52,946 nucleotides of DNA. It comes from an uncultured Selenomonas sp. GTDB taxonomy: Bacteria; Bacillota; Negativicutes; Selenomonadales; Selenomonadaceae. How positions within the stretch are numbered: the stretch's first letter is position 1; the number at the start of each line of letters is the position of its first letter. The DNA lies in NCBI GenBank assembly GCA_902766095.1, contig CACXCN010000042.1, positions 1 to 52,946 on the forward strand, read 5' to 3'. The translations under genes and the position numbers were made by a program. Positions 25,915 to 34,749 of this stretch are shown here, piece by piece. The notes under the pieces were generated by a model that saw only the letters and a program-made list of their open reading frames with translations, did not search any database and was not told where the DNA came from.

Positions 25915-27278
25915 GATTGTTCAAGGCACCGGCAGCGGCGGCCCTGATACCGCCGCAACGGCTCAATCGCATACATAACTGGCGGCTGTTGCTGGCTGCC
26001 TGGGGCCTGCTGCTCTGCGGCCTGATGATCATCGTCATAAAGACGGATAACGCAGCACTCACGGGCAAGCTGTCCCTGCAGAGCTTTGCAATCGGCGGCA
26101 GCTATACCTATATATTCTGGATGGCGGCAGTAATCGTGCTGGCCGCGGGCATCCAGCTCATACTCATCCGGCGCCAGCAGGATACATTCCTGTTCCCGCT
26201 CGTCCTGATGCTGGCAAGCGTGGGACTCTGTGAGATCGCCCGGCTCAAGCCGGCGCTGCTGGCCCGGCAGTTCGAGTGGTTGTTCCTGTCGATGCTGGCC
26301 CTGCTCGTCGTCATGCGCCTGTGGCCGAAGATTCATGAATGGCTCGAGTACCCTTATATCCTCGGCGTCGTCTGCATCGTGCTGCTGGGCCTGCCGCTCA
26401 TTTTCGGCACGGAGATCGGCGGCAGCCGCAACTGGATCGTATTCGGTCCGGTATCGCTGCAGCCCTCGGAGTTCGGCAAGCTGCTCATCATATTCTTTCT
26501 GGCGGCCTACCTGTCAGATCACCGGCGGGTGCTGACGCTTCCGGCGCATCGCTTCCTGCTGCTGCAGCTGCCGCCGCTGCGCTTCATCGCACCGCTCATT
26601 ACCATATGGGGCTTTTCGGTGCTGATGTTCGTCGTCGAGCGCGATCTCGGCTCGGCGTTGCTGTTCTTCGGCATGGCCGTATTGATGACCTATATGGCGA
26701 CGGGCAGCAAGTCCTATGTATTCCTGGCATTGTCGTTCTTCGGACTCGCGGCGGTCATCAGCTACATGGCCTTTGCCCATGTCCGGGTGCGTTTCAATAT
26801 ATGGCTGGATCCCTGGCAGGACCCGAATGGCATGGCCTATCAGGTCGTCCAGTCGCTGTTCTCATTCGGCACTGGTGGCGTATGGGGCACGGGGTTCGGC
26901 TTCGGACATCCGGGATTCATCCCCGAGGTTCATACGGACTTCATCTACGCGGCGATTGCGGAGGAGCTCGGCCTCATAGGTGCTTTGATGGTGCTGCTGT
27001 GCTATGTGCTGTTCTTCTGGCGGGGCATACGTCTGGCGCTGTCGCTGCGCAGTGAGCCGGATGCCCTGCTGGCAGCCGGAGGGGCGACCCTCATGCTGCT
27101 GCAGGCGTTCATCATCATCGCCGGCGTTACGAAATTCCTGCCGCTGACCGGTATCACCCTGCCATTCGTGAGCTATGGCGGCAGTTCGCTGCTGTCAGGC
27201 TTCATCCTGCTTGGCATCCTGATATCGCTGAGCGGCGAATCACACGCGAATACTACTAAGGAGCCTTTCGATGGCTGA
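25911..27278 (+). CDS. SEDS-family FtsW/RodA glycan polymerase
   Basis: A 455-residue polytopic membrane protein of the shape, elongation, division and sporulation (SEDS) family, which polymerises lipid II into glycan strands with a partner class B PBP. Family motifs: GGSRNWIVFGPVSLQPSEFGK near 171-191, VERDLGSALLFFG near 243-255 with the essential Asp, GFGFGHPGFIPEVHTDFIYA near 327-346, and SYGGSSLLSGF near 421-431. The PBP starts 8 bases before its stop, so the cognate pair is translated together. By position it corresponds to RodA of the actinobacterial cluster; sequence alone does not let me choose FtsW or RodA. Confidence 0.9.
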   Translation: MRLFKAPAAAALIPPQRLNRIHNWRLLLAAWGLLLCGLMIIVIKTDNAALTGKLSLQSFAIGGSYTYIFWMAAVIVLAAGIQLILIRRQQDTFLFPLVLMLASVGLCEIARLKPALLARQFEWLFLSMLALLVVMRLWPKIHEWLEYPYILGVVCIVLLGLPLIFGTEIGGSRNWIVFGPVSLQPSEFGKLLIIFFLAAYLSDHRRVLTLPAHRFLLLQLPPLRFIAPLITIWGFSVLMFVVERDLGSALLFFGMAVLMTYMATGSKSYVFLALSFFGLAAVISYMAFAHVRVRFNIWLDPWQDPNGMAYQVVQSLFSFGTGGVWGTGFGFGHPGFIPEVHTDFIYAAIAEELGLIGALMVLLCYVLFFWRGIRLALSLRSEPDALLAAGGATLMLLQAFIIIAGVTKFLPLTGITLPFVSYGGSSLLSGFILLGILISLSGESHANTTKEPFDG

Positions 27279-28671
27279 TTGGAAACTGAGGCGGCAGATC
27301 CTGCGGGCAGCGTGTTTCCTGCTCGTCCTGACAGGATTGCTGGCCGTATATATCGTATATCTGACGACCTGGGACGCCGATTCCCTGGCGGAAAATCCGC
27401 TCAATGCGCGGACAGCAGCTGCCCGTGCCGATATCTGGCGGGGCTCTATCATAGATGACAAAGGAAATGTATTGGCCGAGACCGGCAGTGACGGACAGCG
27501 CCGCTACCCCTATGGCGAGGTCATGGCGCCCGTCACGGGCTACAACGGCGATAAGATCGGCAGTGCCGGCATAGAGGCCCATGCGAATCGGGAGCTCCTG
27601 GGCCTGACGGCTGATATGGGGCGCCTCGGACCGCTCTCCCAGCTGCTGCAGGCTGATCGGGGCAATGATGTGCACCTGACCATCGATGCCGATGTCCAGC
27701 AGGCTGCCTATAAGGCCCTGCAGGGACGCAAAGGCGCGATCGTCGTGCTCGATGCCAATACCGGCGGTGTCATTGCCATGGTCAGCCAGCCGTCGTATGA
27801 TCCGAATAACATCGAATCCGAATGGAAGGCATTGAGCCAGGCCGAGAGCAGTCCGCTCCTGAACCGGGCCGTGCAGGGGCTTTATCCGCCGGGCTCGACG
27901 ATCAAGCCGCTCATAGCGGATGAGGCTCTGTCGACCGGTACGGTCACCGAGTCCGATACCTTCGACTGCACGGGAGCGCTCGATGTCGGCGGCGGTCAGA
28001 CGATAAAGGACAGCAGCGGCGAAGTCCACGGCCGTCTGAATATCAAGGAAGCTGTAGCGGAATCCTGCAACTATACCTTCGGTACGATCGGCATGCGCCT
28101 CGGTGATGAAAAGCTCAAGGACGCGTTCCACCGTTTCGGCTTCGATCGCGAGATTGGCGGCGATGTGCTGATGACGAAGTCGCATCTGCCGGAATTCGGC
28201 AAGCTGGGCCGCGGCGATCAGGCACAGACAGCCATCGGCCAGTCATCGCTGCTCGTCACGCCGATGCATATGGCGCTGCTGGCGGCGGCGTTTGCCAATG
28301 GCGGCACGATCATGAAGCCGTACCTTATCGACAAGGTGGTGACGCCGGGCGGCATGACCATAGCGGCGACAAGTCCGACCGCGTGGCTGACCGCCACGAC
28401 GCCAGATATGGCAGCCCGCATCGAAAGCTACATGGCCGGCGTTACCGACCATGGCACCGGCACCGCGGCCAAGGTGAGCGGCATCACGGTCGTCGGCAAG
28501 ACAGGGACGGCCGAGAATTCGTCCGGCAAAGAACATGCCTGGTTCATCGGCTCTGCCGAAGTTGGCGGCCGACGGGCAGCATTTGCTATAATAGTAGAAA
28601 ACGGCGGCAGCGGCGGACGCATAGCAGCGCCGATCGCTCGCCGGATCATAGAAGCTCTGAACAAGAAGTAA
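27271..28671 (+). CDS. pbpA: Class B penicillin-binding protein (PbpA-like transpeptidase)
   Basis: A 466-residue, single-pass membrane transpeptidase that cross-links peptidoglycan. There is one N-terminal helix (about 11-31), a short pedestal domain beginning ARADIWRGSIIDDKGNVLAE, then the catalytic domain. The active-site triad of motifs is intact: STIK (209-212), SCN (265-267) and KTG (410-412). It lacks C-terminal PASTA repeats, like the PbpA group. It overlaps the SEDS gene by 8 bases and forms its expected partner. An elongation or division role depends on which SEDS type that is. Confidence 0.92.
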   Translation: MADWKLRRQILRAACFLLVLTGLLAVYIVYLTTWDADSLAENPLNARTAAARADIWRGSIIDDKGNVLAETGSDGQRRYPYGEVMAPVTGYNGDKIGSAGIEAHANRELLGLTADMGRLGPLSQLLQADRGNDVHLTIDADVQQAAYKALQGRKGAIVVLDANTGGVIAMVSQPSYDPNNIESEWKALSQAESSPLLNRAVQGLYPPGSTIKPLIADEALSTGTVTESDTFDCTGALDVGGGQTIKDSSGEVHGRLNIKEAVAESCNYTFGTIGMRLGDEKLKDAFHRFGFDREIGGDVLMTKSHLPEFGKLGRGDQAQTAIGQSSLLVTPMHMALLAAAFANGGTIMKPYLIDKVVTPGGMTIAATSPTAWLTATTPDMAARIESYMAGVTDHGTGTAAKVSGITVVGKTGTAENSSGKEHAWFIGSAEVGGRRAAFAIIVENGGSGGRIAAPIARRIIEALNKK

Positions 28672-28736
28672 GATGCGAGAGAAAGACCAAATCCGACAGC
28701 ATCTAACGACACATGGCATATGTCAGGAGGATGAAA

Positions 28737-30485
28737 ATGATACAGCGTGTACTTGACCAGCGCTATGAGCTCATCGAGAAAGTGGGCGTGGGCGGAATGG
28801 CAGATGTGTACCGGGCCCGGGATCAGCTTCTCGACCGTCCGGTAGCGGTGAAGATACTGCATGATCAGTTCAAGAGCGATACGGAATTCATCGAGAAATT
28901 CCATCATGAGGCCCAGGGCGCGGCGAAACTGTCGCATCCGAATATCGTGAACATATACGATGTCGGCGAGAGCCAGGGCGAGCATTATATCGTCATGGAA
29001 TATGTGCCCGGCAACACGCTGAAGGAGTATATTCGCGAGAAAGGCCATCTCGAGCCGGCGGAGGCCATGCATATCGCGCGCGAGATCGCATCGGCACTGG
29101 CTCATGCGCATGCGAACAATCTCGTGCACTGCGATATAAAGCCGCACAATATCCTGATGATGCCCGGCGGCGATATCAAGGTGGCCGATTTCGGCATCGC
29201 ACGGGCGGTCACGGAGTCGACGATGACCTATTCCAGCAATGTCGTCGGGTCGGTGCATTACTTCTCGCCCGAGCAGGCCAAGGGCACGCTCATCACGCCG
29301 AAATCCGACGTGTATTCGCTCGGCATCGTCATGTACGAGATGCTGACGGGCTCGCTGCCATTTACAGGCGAGACCCCGGTCAGCGTGGCTATGAAGCAGC
29401 TCCAGGAGGAGCCAAAGCCGCTGCGCCAGCTGAATCCTGAGATACCGCCCGTCGTCGAAGCGCTCGTCATGCGGGCGATGAGCAAGGATCCGGATCAGCG
29501 TCCGACCTCGGCAGAGCTCATGCAGGAAATCGGCCAGGCCGAGCAACTGATCGGCAGCGCGGGTGGCAGCCGGATGGCTGCGGCTCCCGATCCGTTTGCC
29601 ACGCAGGTCATGCCGCGCGTCAGTGATGTCGGGGCGCCGGCGGCTGCGTCTGCCCGTGAGGCAGAGCCGGATGAGCCGGAGAATAAGTCCGTGTTCAAAT
29701 CCAAGAAATTCGTCATCGGCCTGATCATCGTACTGATCGCAGGCTTCTTCGTCGGCGGCTTCATGGGCTATGGCAAGTTCTGGAGCGGAGCCGAAGTCGT
29801 AGTGCCTGATGTCACGGGCAAGCAGATGGCCCTGGCCAAGCAGATCCTCGAGGATAACAAGCTGCGTGTGAATGTGGCGGAGACGTATGATGCCAGCGTG
29901 CCGGCCGGAGTCGTCGTGTCGCAGGACCCGGAGGCCGGCTCGAAAGTCAAAGAGGAACGCACCGTCACCATCTATGTCAGCAAGGGCGGCGAGGAGATCA
30001 CGATGCCGGACCTCAAGGGGCTGTCGAAAGCTGACGCCCTCGACAAGCTCAAGAAGATGGGGCTCGAAGCCACTGTCTATGAGAAGGAATCCGATAAGGA
30101 AGCTGGTACCGTCATCGAGCAGGATCCGCGGGCTGGCTCGAAGGTCAGCAAGGGGACCAGCGTCGAGCTCATCGTCAGCAAGGGCAAGAAGAGCAAGAAG
30201 GCCACCGTGCCCGGCGTCGTGGGGCTGAACCTGAGCGATGCCAAGGCAACGCTGGCGTCGCAGGGCTTCAAGGTCAATGTCCAGCATAAAGCCGATGCCC
30301 AGGCGAAAGACACGGTCATCAGCCAGTCGCCGTCAGCCGGTGATGAGCTGGCCAATGGCGGCAGCGTCACGCTCATCGTCTCTACGGGGACCGGCAAGAG
30401 CGAGAACAAGTCCGATAACAGCAAATCAAGCCCTGACAACCAGACAGCTGTTCCCACTAAGGGGAATGGCAACAAGGGCCAGTGA
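28737..30485 (+). CDS. pknB: PASTA-domain Ser/Thr kinase (PknB/PrkC type)
   Basis: A 582-residue transmembrane kinase sensing peptidoglycan or lipid II fragments. The kinase domain is about 10-270: glycine loop VGVGGMADV (16-24), catalytic Lys39, DFG (151-153), and APE replaced by SPE (177-179). The catalytic loop reads HCDIKPHN (131-138), with Cys132 in place of the usual HRD arginine. A membrane helix lies at about 325-345. Three extracellular PASTA domains follow (about 354-418, 420-486, 488-553) and a Ser/Asn/Lys-rich tail. The start at 28737 lies 6 bases after AGGAGG; a second ATG at 28731 abuts that site. Likely substrates include the two FHA proteins. Confidence 0.93.
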   Translation: MIQRVLDQRYELIEKVGVGGMADVYRARDQLLDRPVAVKILHDQFKSDTEFIEKFHHEAQGAAKLSHPNIVNIYDVGESQGEHYIVMEYVPGNTLKEYIREKGHLEPAEAMHIAREIASALAHAHANNLVHCDIKPHNILMMPGGDIKVADFGIARAVTESTMTYSSNVVGSVHYFSPEQAKGTLITPKSDVYSLGIVMYEMLTGSLPFTGETPVSVAMKQLQEEPKPLRQLNPEIPPVVEALVMRAMSKDPDQRPTSAELMQEIGQAEQLIGSAGGSRMAAAPDPFATQVMPRVSDVGAPAAASAREAEPDEPENKSVFKSKKFVIGLIIVLIAGFFVGGFMGYGKFWSGAEVVVPDVTGKQMALAKQILEDNKLRVNVAETYDASVPAGVVVSQDPEAGSKVKEERTVTIYVSKGGEEITMPDLKGLSKADALDKLKKMGLEATVYEKESDKEAGTVIEQDPRAGSKVSKGTSVELIVSKGKKSKKATVPGVVGLNLSDAKATLASQGFKVNVQHKADAQAKDTVISQSPSAGDELANGGSVTLIVSTGTGKSENKSDNSKSSPDNQTAVPTKGNGNKGQ

Positions 30486-30493
30486 GGCTGCCC

Positions 30494-31417
30494 ATGGATA
30501 AGAAGCTGCAGGGCCGCGTCATCAAGGCATATAATTCATTCTTCTACGTCAGGACAGACGCTGACAGCGAGCTGCTCGTATGCAAGCTTCGCGGACGCAT
30601 GAAGCGCTCGCGGCGCAGTGCTGCCGTCCTGCCCGGCGATATGGTCGAGGTTGGTCTGCTGCCCGATGGCACCGGCGTCATCGAGCGCACCCTGCCGCGA
30701 GAAAGCGTGCTCGAGCGGCCAGCTGTGGCCAATGTCTCGCAGCTCGTGCTGACATTCGCTGCCCGGCAGCCGGATATCAGCGATCTGTTGCTGAACAGGT
30801 TCCTCGTCCTCGCGGAGTGGTCGCATATCGGGCGTATCCTGATATGCGTGAACAAGATCGATCTGGCGCCGGAGGCCGAGGAACTGCTGCAGGAATATGC
30901 AGCGCTGGGCTACCGGGTGATTTATGTGTCAGCTGCACAGGGCACCGGCCTTTCTGAGCTGCGCGCAGCCCTCGGGGGCCGCATCACCGTGTTCGCCGGT
31001 CCGTCCGGCGTCGGCAAGTCCTCACTCATGAACGCCCTGTTCGGCACGCAGCAGCAGACGGGCCGGGTCAGCGAGAAAATCAAGCGGGGCCGGCACACGA
31101 CGCGCGTCGCGGAGTTGATCCCATATACATCGCCAGCAGGTACGCCGGGCTATGTCGTCGATACCCCGGGATTCTCCGCGCTGGAGCTCGATGATATAGA
31201 GCTCACGGGACTGGCGGACTGCTTTCCCGAGTTCCGGCCCTACAGCGGGCAGTGTCATTTCAGCCCCTGCAGTCATATCCACGAACCGGAATGCGCGGTA
31301 AAGGCGGCAGTGACCGCAGGAAAAATTTCGGCTAGACGTTATGAAATATATTCTGTGTTGTATAATGAGATAAAGGAAGCGCAGGTCAAGCTGCGGAAAA
31401 AGGAGTATAAGAGATAA
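30494..31417 (+). CDS. rsgA: RsgA, ribosome small-subunit GTPase
   Basis: A 307-residue circularly permuted GTPase that checks late 30S assembly. An N-terminal OB fold (1-80) is followed by the permuted G motifs NKID (120-123), GPSGVGKSS (169-177) and DTPG (223-226). The C-terminal zinc knuckle is C-x4-C-x-H-x5-C (Cys254, Cys259, His261, Cys267). I chose ATG 30494; a GTG at 30482 overlapping the pknB stop is possible and would add four residues. Its place after the kinase is common in Firmicutes, where the PASTA kinase can phosphorylate RsgA. Confidence 0.94.
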   Translation: MDKKLQGRVIKAYNSFFYVRTDADSELLVCKLRGRMKRSRRSAAVLPGDMVEVGLLPDGTGVIERTLPRESVLERPAVANVSQLVLTFAARQPDISDLLLNRFLVLAEWSHIGRILICVNKIDLAPEAEELLQEYAALGYRVIYVSAAQGTGLSELRAALGGRITVFAGPSGVGKSSLMNALFGTQQQTGRVSEKIKRGRHTTRVAELIPYTSPAGTPGYVVDTPGFSALELDDIELTGLADCFPEFRPYSGQCHFSPCSHIHEPECAVKAAVTAGKISARRYEIYSVLYNEIKEAQVKLRKKEYKR

Positions 31418-32106
31418 TGGCAGAAACGATAGAGCACGACCACACGGCAGATCGCCCGATCATCATCGCCCCGTCCATCCTGTCGGCTGATTTCGCCCAT
31501 CTGGCCGATGAGGTCGACAAGGTGCTGGCGGCCGGCGCGGAATATGTCCATATCGATGTCATGGATGGCAGCTTCGTGCCGAATATCACGCTCGGCTCGC
31601 CAGTGGTGAAATCGCTGCGGAAGGCCGTCAGCAAGGGAACGTTCGACGTACATCTGATGGTCGATCACCCTGAGAACCAGATCGAGGCATTCGCTGAGGC
31701 GGGCGCTGATATCATAACGTTCCATGCGGAGGCGGCGCGTCATCATCACCGCATCATCCAGCAGATAAAGGCCGCTGGCTGCAAGGCCGGCATCGCTCTG
31801 AACCCCGGCACATCGCTCGCCATGATCGAGGAACTCATCGAGGACGTCGATATGGTGCTGGTCATGACAGTCAATCCGGGCTTCGGCGGTCAGAAGTTCA
31901 TCGAGTCACAGCTCACGAAGATCCATATGCTGTATCATACGATAGAGGATCTGGGCATCGATGTCGATATTGAAGTCGATGGCGGCATCAATCCGCAGAC
32001 GAGCGAGTATGTGCGTCATGCAGGCGCGAATGTCCTCGTGGCCGGTTCCGCGATATATGGCGCTCCTGATGTGGCAGAAGCCATACGTCAGATACGGGGC
32101 TGCTGA
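31417..32106 (+). CDS. rpe: Ribulose-phosphate 3-epimerase
   Basis: A 229-residue TIM-barrel enzyme interconverting ribulose 5-phosphate and xylulose 5-phosphate in the pentose phosphate pathway. Motifs: IAPSILSADFAHLADE near 16-31, HIDVMDGSFVPNITLG near 46-61, MVDHPE near 82-87, MTVNPGFGGQKF near 150-161 and DGGINPQT near 187-194. A polar N-terminal extension of about 12 residues precedes the barrel. The start overlaps the rsgA stop by one base (TAATG). Confidence 0.95.
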   Translation: MAETIEHDHTADRPIIIAPSILSADFAHLADEVDKVLAAGAEYVHIDVMDGSFVPNITLGSPVVKSLRKAVSKGTFDVHLMVDHPENQIEAFAEAGADIITFHAEAARHHHRIIQQIKAAGCKAGIALNPGTSLAMIEELIEDVDMVLVMTVNPGFGGQKFIESQLTKIHMLYHTIEDLGIDVDIEVDGGINPQTSEYVRHAGANVLVAGSAIYGAPDVAEAIRQIRGC

Positions 32107-32140
32107 GAAAACGGAAATAACGAAAAGGAGCAGATTCGGG

Positions 32141-32839
32141 ATGGAAAAGGAAAAAGCCGTAATATTGCTTTCAGGCGGACTTGATAGCTGTACCTGCATG
32201 GCAGTGGCAGCGGATCAAGGATATGAGCTGTATCCGATATCGTTCAACTATCATCAGCGTCACAGCATCGAGCTCGAGGGCGCGAAGCAGATCGCTGCCT
32301 ACTACCATGTGCCGCGTCATCTCATCATCGAGACGAATATGGATGCCATCGGTGGCTCGGCGCTGACGGACAGCCAGATCGGCGTGCCGGATGGCGATGT
32401 GGAGCGGGGCGAGGATAACGTGCCGCCGACCTATGTTCCGGCCCGCAACATGATATTCCTGTCCTACGCCATGGCTTATGCCGAGGTGGTGGGCGCGTCC
32501 CATGTCTATATCGGCGTGAATTCCGTCGATTATTCCGGCTATCCAGACTGCCGGCCGGAATTCATCCGCCGCTTCCAGGAGATGGCGGACTATGGTACGA
32601 CGGCGACGGCGGTCAAAGGCCGCAAGATAAAGATCGAGACACCGCTGCAGGAACTCTCGAAGGCCGGCATCGTGAAGCTTGGCGTGAAGCTCAAGGCACC
32701 GCTGCAGTTCACTCATAGCTGCTACAAGGGCGGCGAGAAGGCTTGCGGCGTCTGCGACAGCTGCCAGTTGCGCCTCCATGGCTTTGCAGAGGCCGGAGTA
32801 GAGGACCCCATAGAATACGAGACAAGGGAGCTGCGTTGA
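32141..32839 (+). CDS. queC: QueC, 7-cyano-7-deazaguanine synthase
   Basis: A 232-residue ATP-dependent enzyme that converts 7-carboxy-7-deazaguanine with ammonia to preQ0 for queuosine. The PP-loop is LLSGGLDS (9-16). VPARNMIF lies mid-protein. The zinc site is four cysteines, Cys194, 202, 205 and 208 (CGVCDSC). The frame is open 60 codons further upstream, but the ATG at 32141 follows AAAAGGAG and starts the normal family N-terminus. It overlaps folE2 by one base; QueD and QueE are not in the window. Confidence 0.95.
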   Translation: MEKEKAVILLSGGLDSCTCMAVAADQGYELYPISFNYHQRHSIELEGAKQIAAYYHVPRHLIIETNMDAIGGSALTDSQIGVPDGDVERGEDNVPPTYVPARNMIFLSYAMAYAEVVGASHVYIGVNSVDYSGYPDCRPEFIRRFQEMADYGTTATAVKGRKIKIETPLQELSKAGIVKLGVKLKAPLQFTHSCYKGGEKACGVCDSCQLRLHGFAEAGVEDPIEYETRELR

Positions 32840-33627
32840 TGCAGGATGTTCAGAACCGTGCGGATGCACGCGGTATAGCCATACAGCATGTCGGGATAAA
32901 GGATGTCTACCTGCCGTTCCAGATCAAGACGAAGGCGGGCGGCTTCCAGCCCGTGCTGGCACGCATATGCTTTACGGTCGATCTGCCGCAGGAGTACAAG
33001 GGCACGCATATGAGCCGTTTCCAGGAGATACTGGTCCCGTGGAGCCAGAAGCCGCTGGCGGAGCACGAGCTCGATGAGATGCTCACCGAGGCCCTCGATG
33101 TCCTGCAGGCCCAGGCCGCCGAAGTGAAGCTCGAGTTCAAATACTTCGTGACGAGGCAGGCTCCGGTCAGCGGGCGTGAGTCATTGCTGGATGTCGACTG
33201 CTCATTTACGGGGCGCAAGCGTCGTGGCGAGCCGCTGGTGTTCATACTCGGCGTTGCCGTACCATTCACGTCGCTCTGCCCGTGCTCGAAGGAGATATCG
33301 GCCTATGGAGCGCATAACCAGCGCTCGATATCGCGAGCCAGGCTTCGCTATAAGCCCGGCTTCGAGTGCATATACATCGAGGATCTGGCCAGTCTGCTGG
33401 CGGAGCAGGGATCCGCTCAGGTCTATCCGCTGCTGAAGCGGGAGGATGAGAAGCATGTCACGGAACAGGCTTATGAGAATCCCAAATTCGTCGAGGATAT
33501 CCTGCGAGATTCGGTGCTGGCCCTGCGGGGGTTGAAGGGGCTGGCCTGGTTCTCGCTCGAGTGTGAGAATTACGAATCCATACATAACCACAATGCTTTT
33601 GCCAGTCACGAGGAAACGCTGGCCTGA
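32839..33627 (+). CDS. folE2: FolE2, GTP cyclohydrolase IB
   Basis: A 262-residue tunnelling-fold enzyme that converts GTP to dihydroneopterin triphosphate, the entry to folate and to queuosine. Family marks are GTHMSRFQE near 54-62 (His and Glu for substrate), the conserved LCPCSKEIS (146-154; Cys147 the usual metal-site cysteine) and AHNQRS. FolE2 does not depend strictly on zinc, unlike FolE. Translational coupling to queC (ATG overlapping TGA) points to the queuosine branch. No canonical Zur box was recognised upstream. Confidence 0.93.
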   Translation: MQDVQNRADARGIAIQHVGIKDVYLPFQIKTKAGGFQPVLARICFTVDLPQEYKGTHMSRFQEILVPWSQKPLAEHELDEMLTEALDVLQAQAAEVKLEFKYFVTRQAPVSGRESLLDVDCSFTGRKRRGEPLVFILGVAVPFTSLCPCSKEISAYGAHNQRSISRARLRYKPGFECIYIEDLASLLAEQGSAQVYPLLKREDEKHVTEQAYENPKFVEDILRDSVLALRGLKGLAWFSLECENYESIHNHNAFASHEETLA

Positions 33628-33730
33628 ACCGGCCGGCGGGCAGATATCGTGACTGGAGGTCGGCAGGAGCAATAGGAATGAGGAAGCGTGGGTTGTCCGC
33701 CTTGGGCTGACGACGGAGTTAGGAGTGGGC

Positions 33731-34720
33731 ATGAATAAATTTTATCGGCGGCTGCTGTTTCTGATCCTGCTGGTACTGGTAATATCCGGAATCGTCATAT
33801 ATTCGACAATCGACATCCATACCATCCAGAACCTGAATCGTTTCAAGGGCTGGTCCGTGGCCATGGCCATCGGGGCGGTATCGCTGGGGCTGTTCTTTGA
33901 CGGGCTGCGGCTCATGCATCTCGTGCACATCTCGCATGAGAAAATCACGCTTTACCAGGCTGTGCAGGTCATATTCGGCAACTATTTCCTGGCATTACTG
34001 ACGCCGGGCGCCACCGGCGGTGCCGTAGCCCAGCTCATGTTCCTGCGCCACGCCGGCGTGGCTACTGGCAAAGCTGCCGTGCTGGTCATCGTGCGTACCC
34101 TGCTTTCCATATTGTTCCTGGTCCTGTGCATGCCGTTCATATTCATACACGATCAGGGCATACTGCCGGGCGTATCAAACGATACGCTGATGGTCATCAC
34201 GCTCGTCGCGTTCGTCGTCATCATCGCCATCGTCGTGGGGGCACGGCGCGGGTATCTCGATTACCTGGTCATAAGGCTGACGAAGAAGATGAACAATGAG
34301 CGGCGGCGCAAGGTGTTCGCTTTCTACCGTGATACGAAATCAGCCATCGACCTGCTGTCGAATTCCCCGAAGAGCATGCTGCTCGTATTCGTCGAATCGG
34401 GGCTGAACCTGCTCTGCATATATGCCATCGTTCCCTGCCTGTTGCTAGGGCTCGGTGTCTATGACGCCGATTGGTACACTGTCATGGGGCGCATGATATT
34501 CCTGAACATGCTGCTGTATTTCACGCCGACTCCGGGCGGCTCTGGTGTGGCTGAGGGCGGCTTCGTGCTGCTGTTCAGCGACACGGTCCCGGCGGGAACC
34601 GTCGGCATCGTGGCGGTCAGCTGGCGCCTCATCGCCGAGTACATTCCTTTCCTGGTCGGTTTTTACTATACCATCACGGTATTCGGTCGCGATTTCGTGA
34701 ACCGGCAGCTCAATAAGTAA
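33731..34720 (+). CDS. Flippase-like membrane protein (UPF0104/LPG synthase TM domain)
   Basis: A 329-residue integral membrane protein with about eight hydrophobic segments, of the AglD/MprF N-terminal (lysylphosphatidylglycerol synthase transmembrane region) family. Motifs are NYFLALLTPGATGGAVAQL (82-100) and LYFTPTPGGSGVAEGGFVLL near 258-277, the paired P-G-x-x-G signatures. It has no C-terminal aminoacyltransferase domain, so it is not a full MprF. Lipid or polyprenyl-carrier movement is the likely role. The start lies 5 bases after AGGAG. The 103 bases before it hold no clear promoter or terminator. Confidence 0.8.
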   Translation: MNKFYRRLLFLILLVLVISGIVIYSTIDIHTIQNLNRFKGWSVAMAIGAVSLGLFFDGLRLMHLVHISHEKITLYQAVQVIFGNYFLALLTPGATGGAVAQLMFLRHAGVATGKAAVLVIVRTLLSILFLVLCMPFIFIHDQGILPGVSNDTLMVITLVAFVVIIAIVVGARRGYLDYLVIRLTKKMNNERRRKVFAFYRDTKSAIDLLSNSPKSMLLVFVESGLNLLCIYAIVPCLLLGLGVYDADWYTVMGRMIFLNMLLYFTPTPGGSGVAEGGFVLLFSDTVPAGTVGIVAVSWRLIAEYIPFLVGFYYTITVFGRDFVNRQLNK

Positions 34721-34749
34721 TCGGACGGGCTGGCAGGAGGTGTTGCTTC

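Noticed and set aside
28428..30287. A 619-codon open frame on the minus strand
   Set aside because: Antisense to the 3' end of the PBP gene and pknB; no motif, no ribosome-binding site, low-complexity His/Arg/Leu composition.
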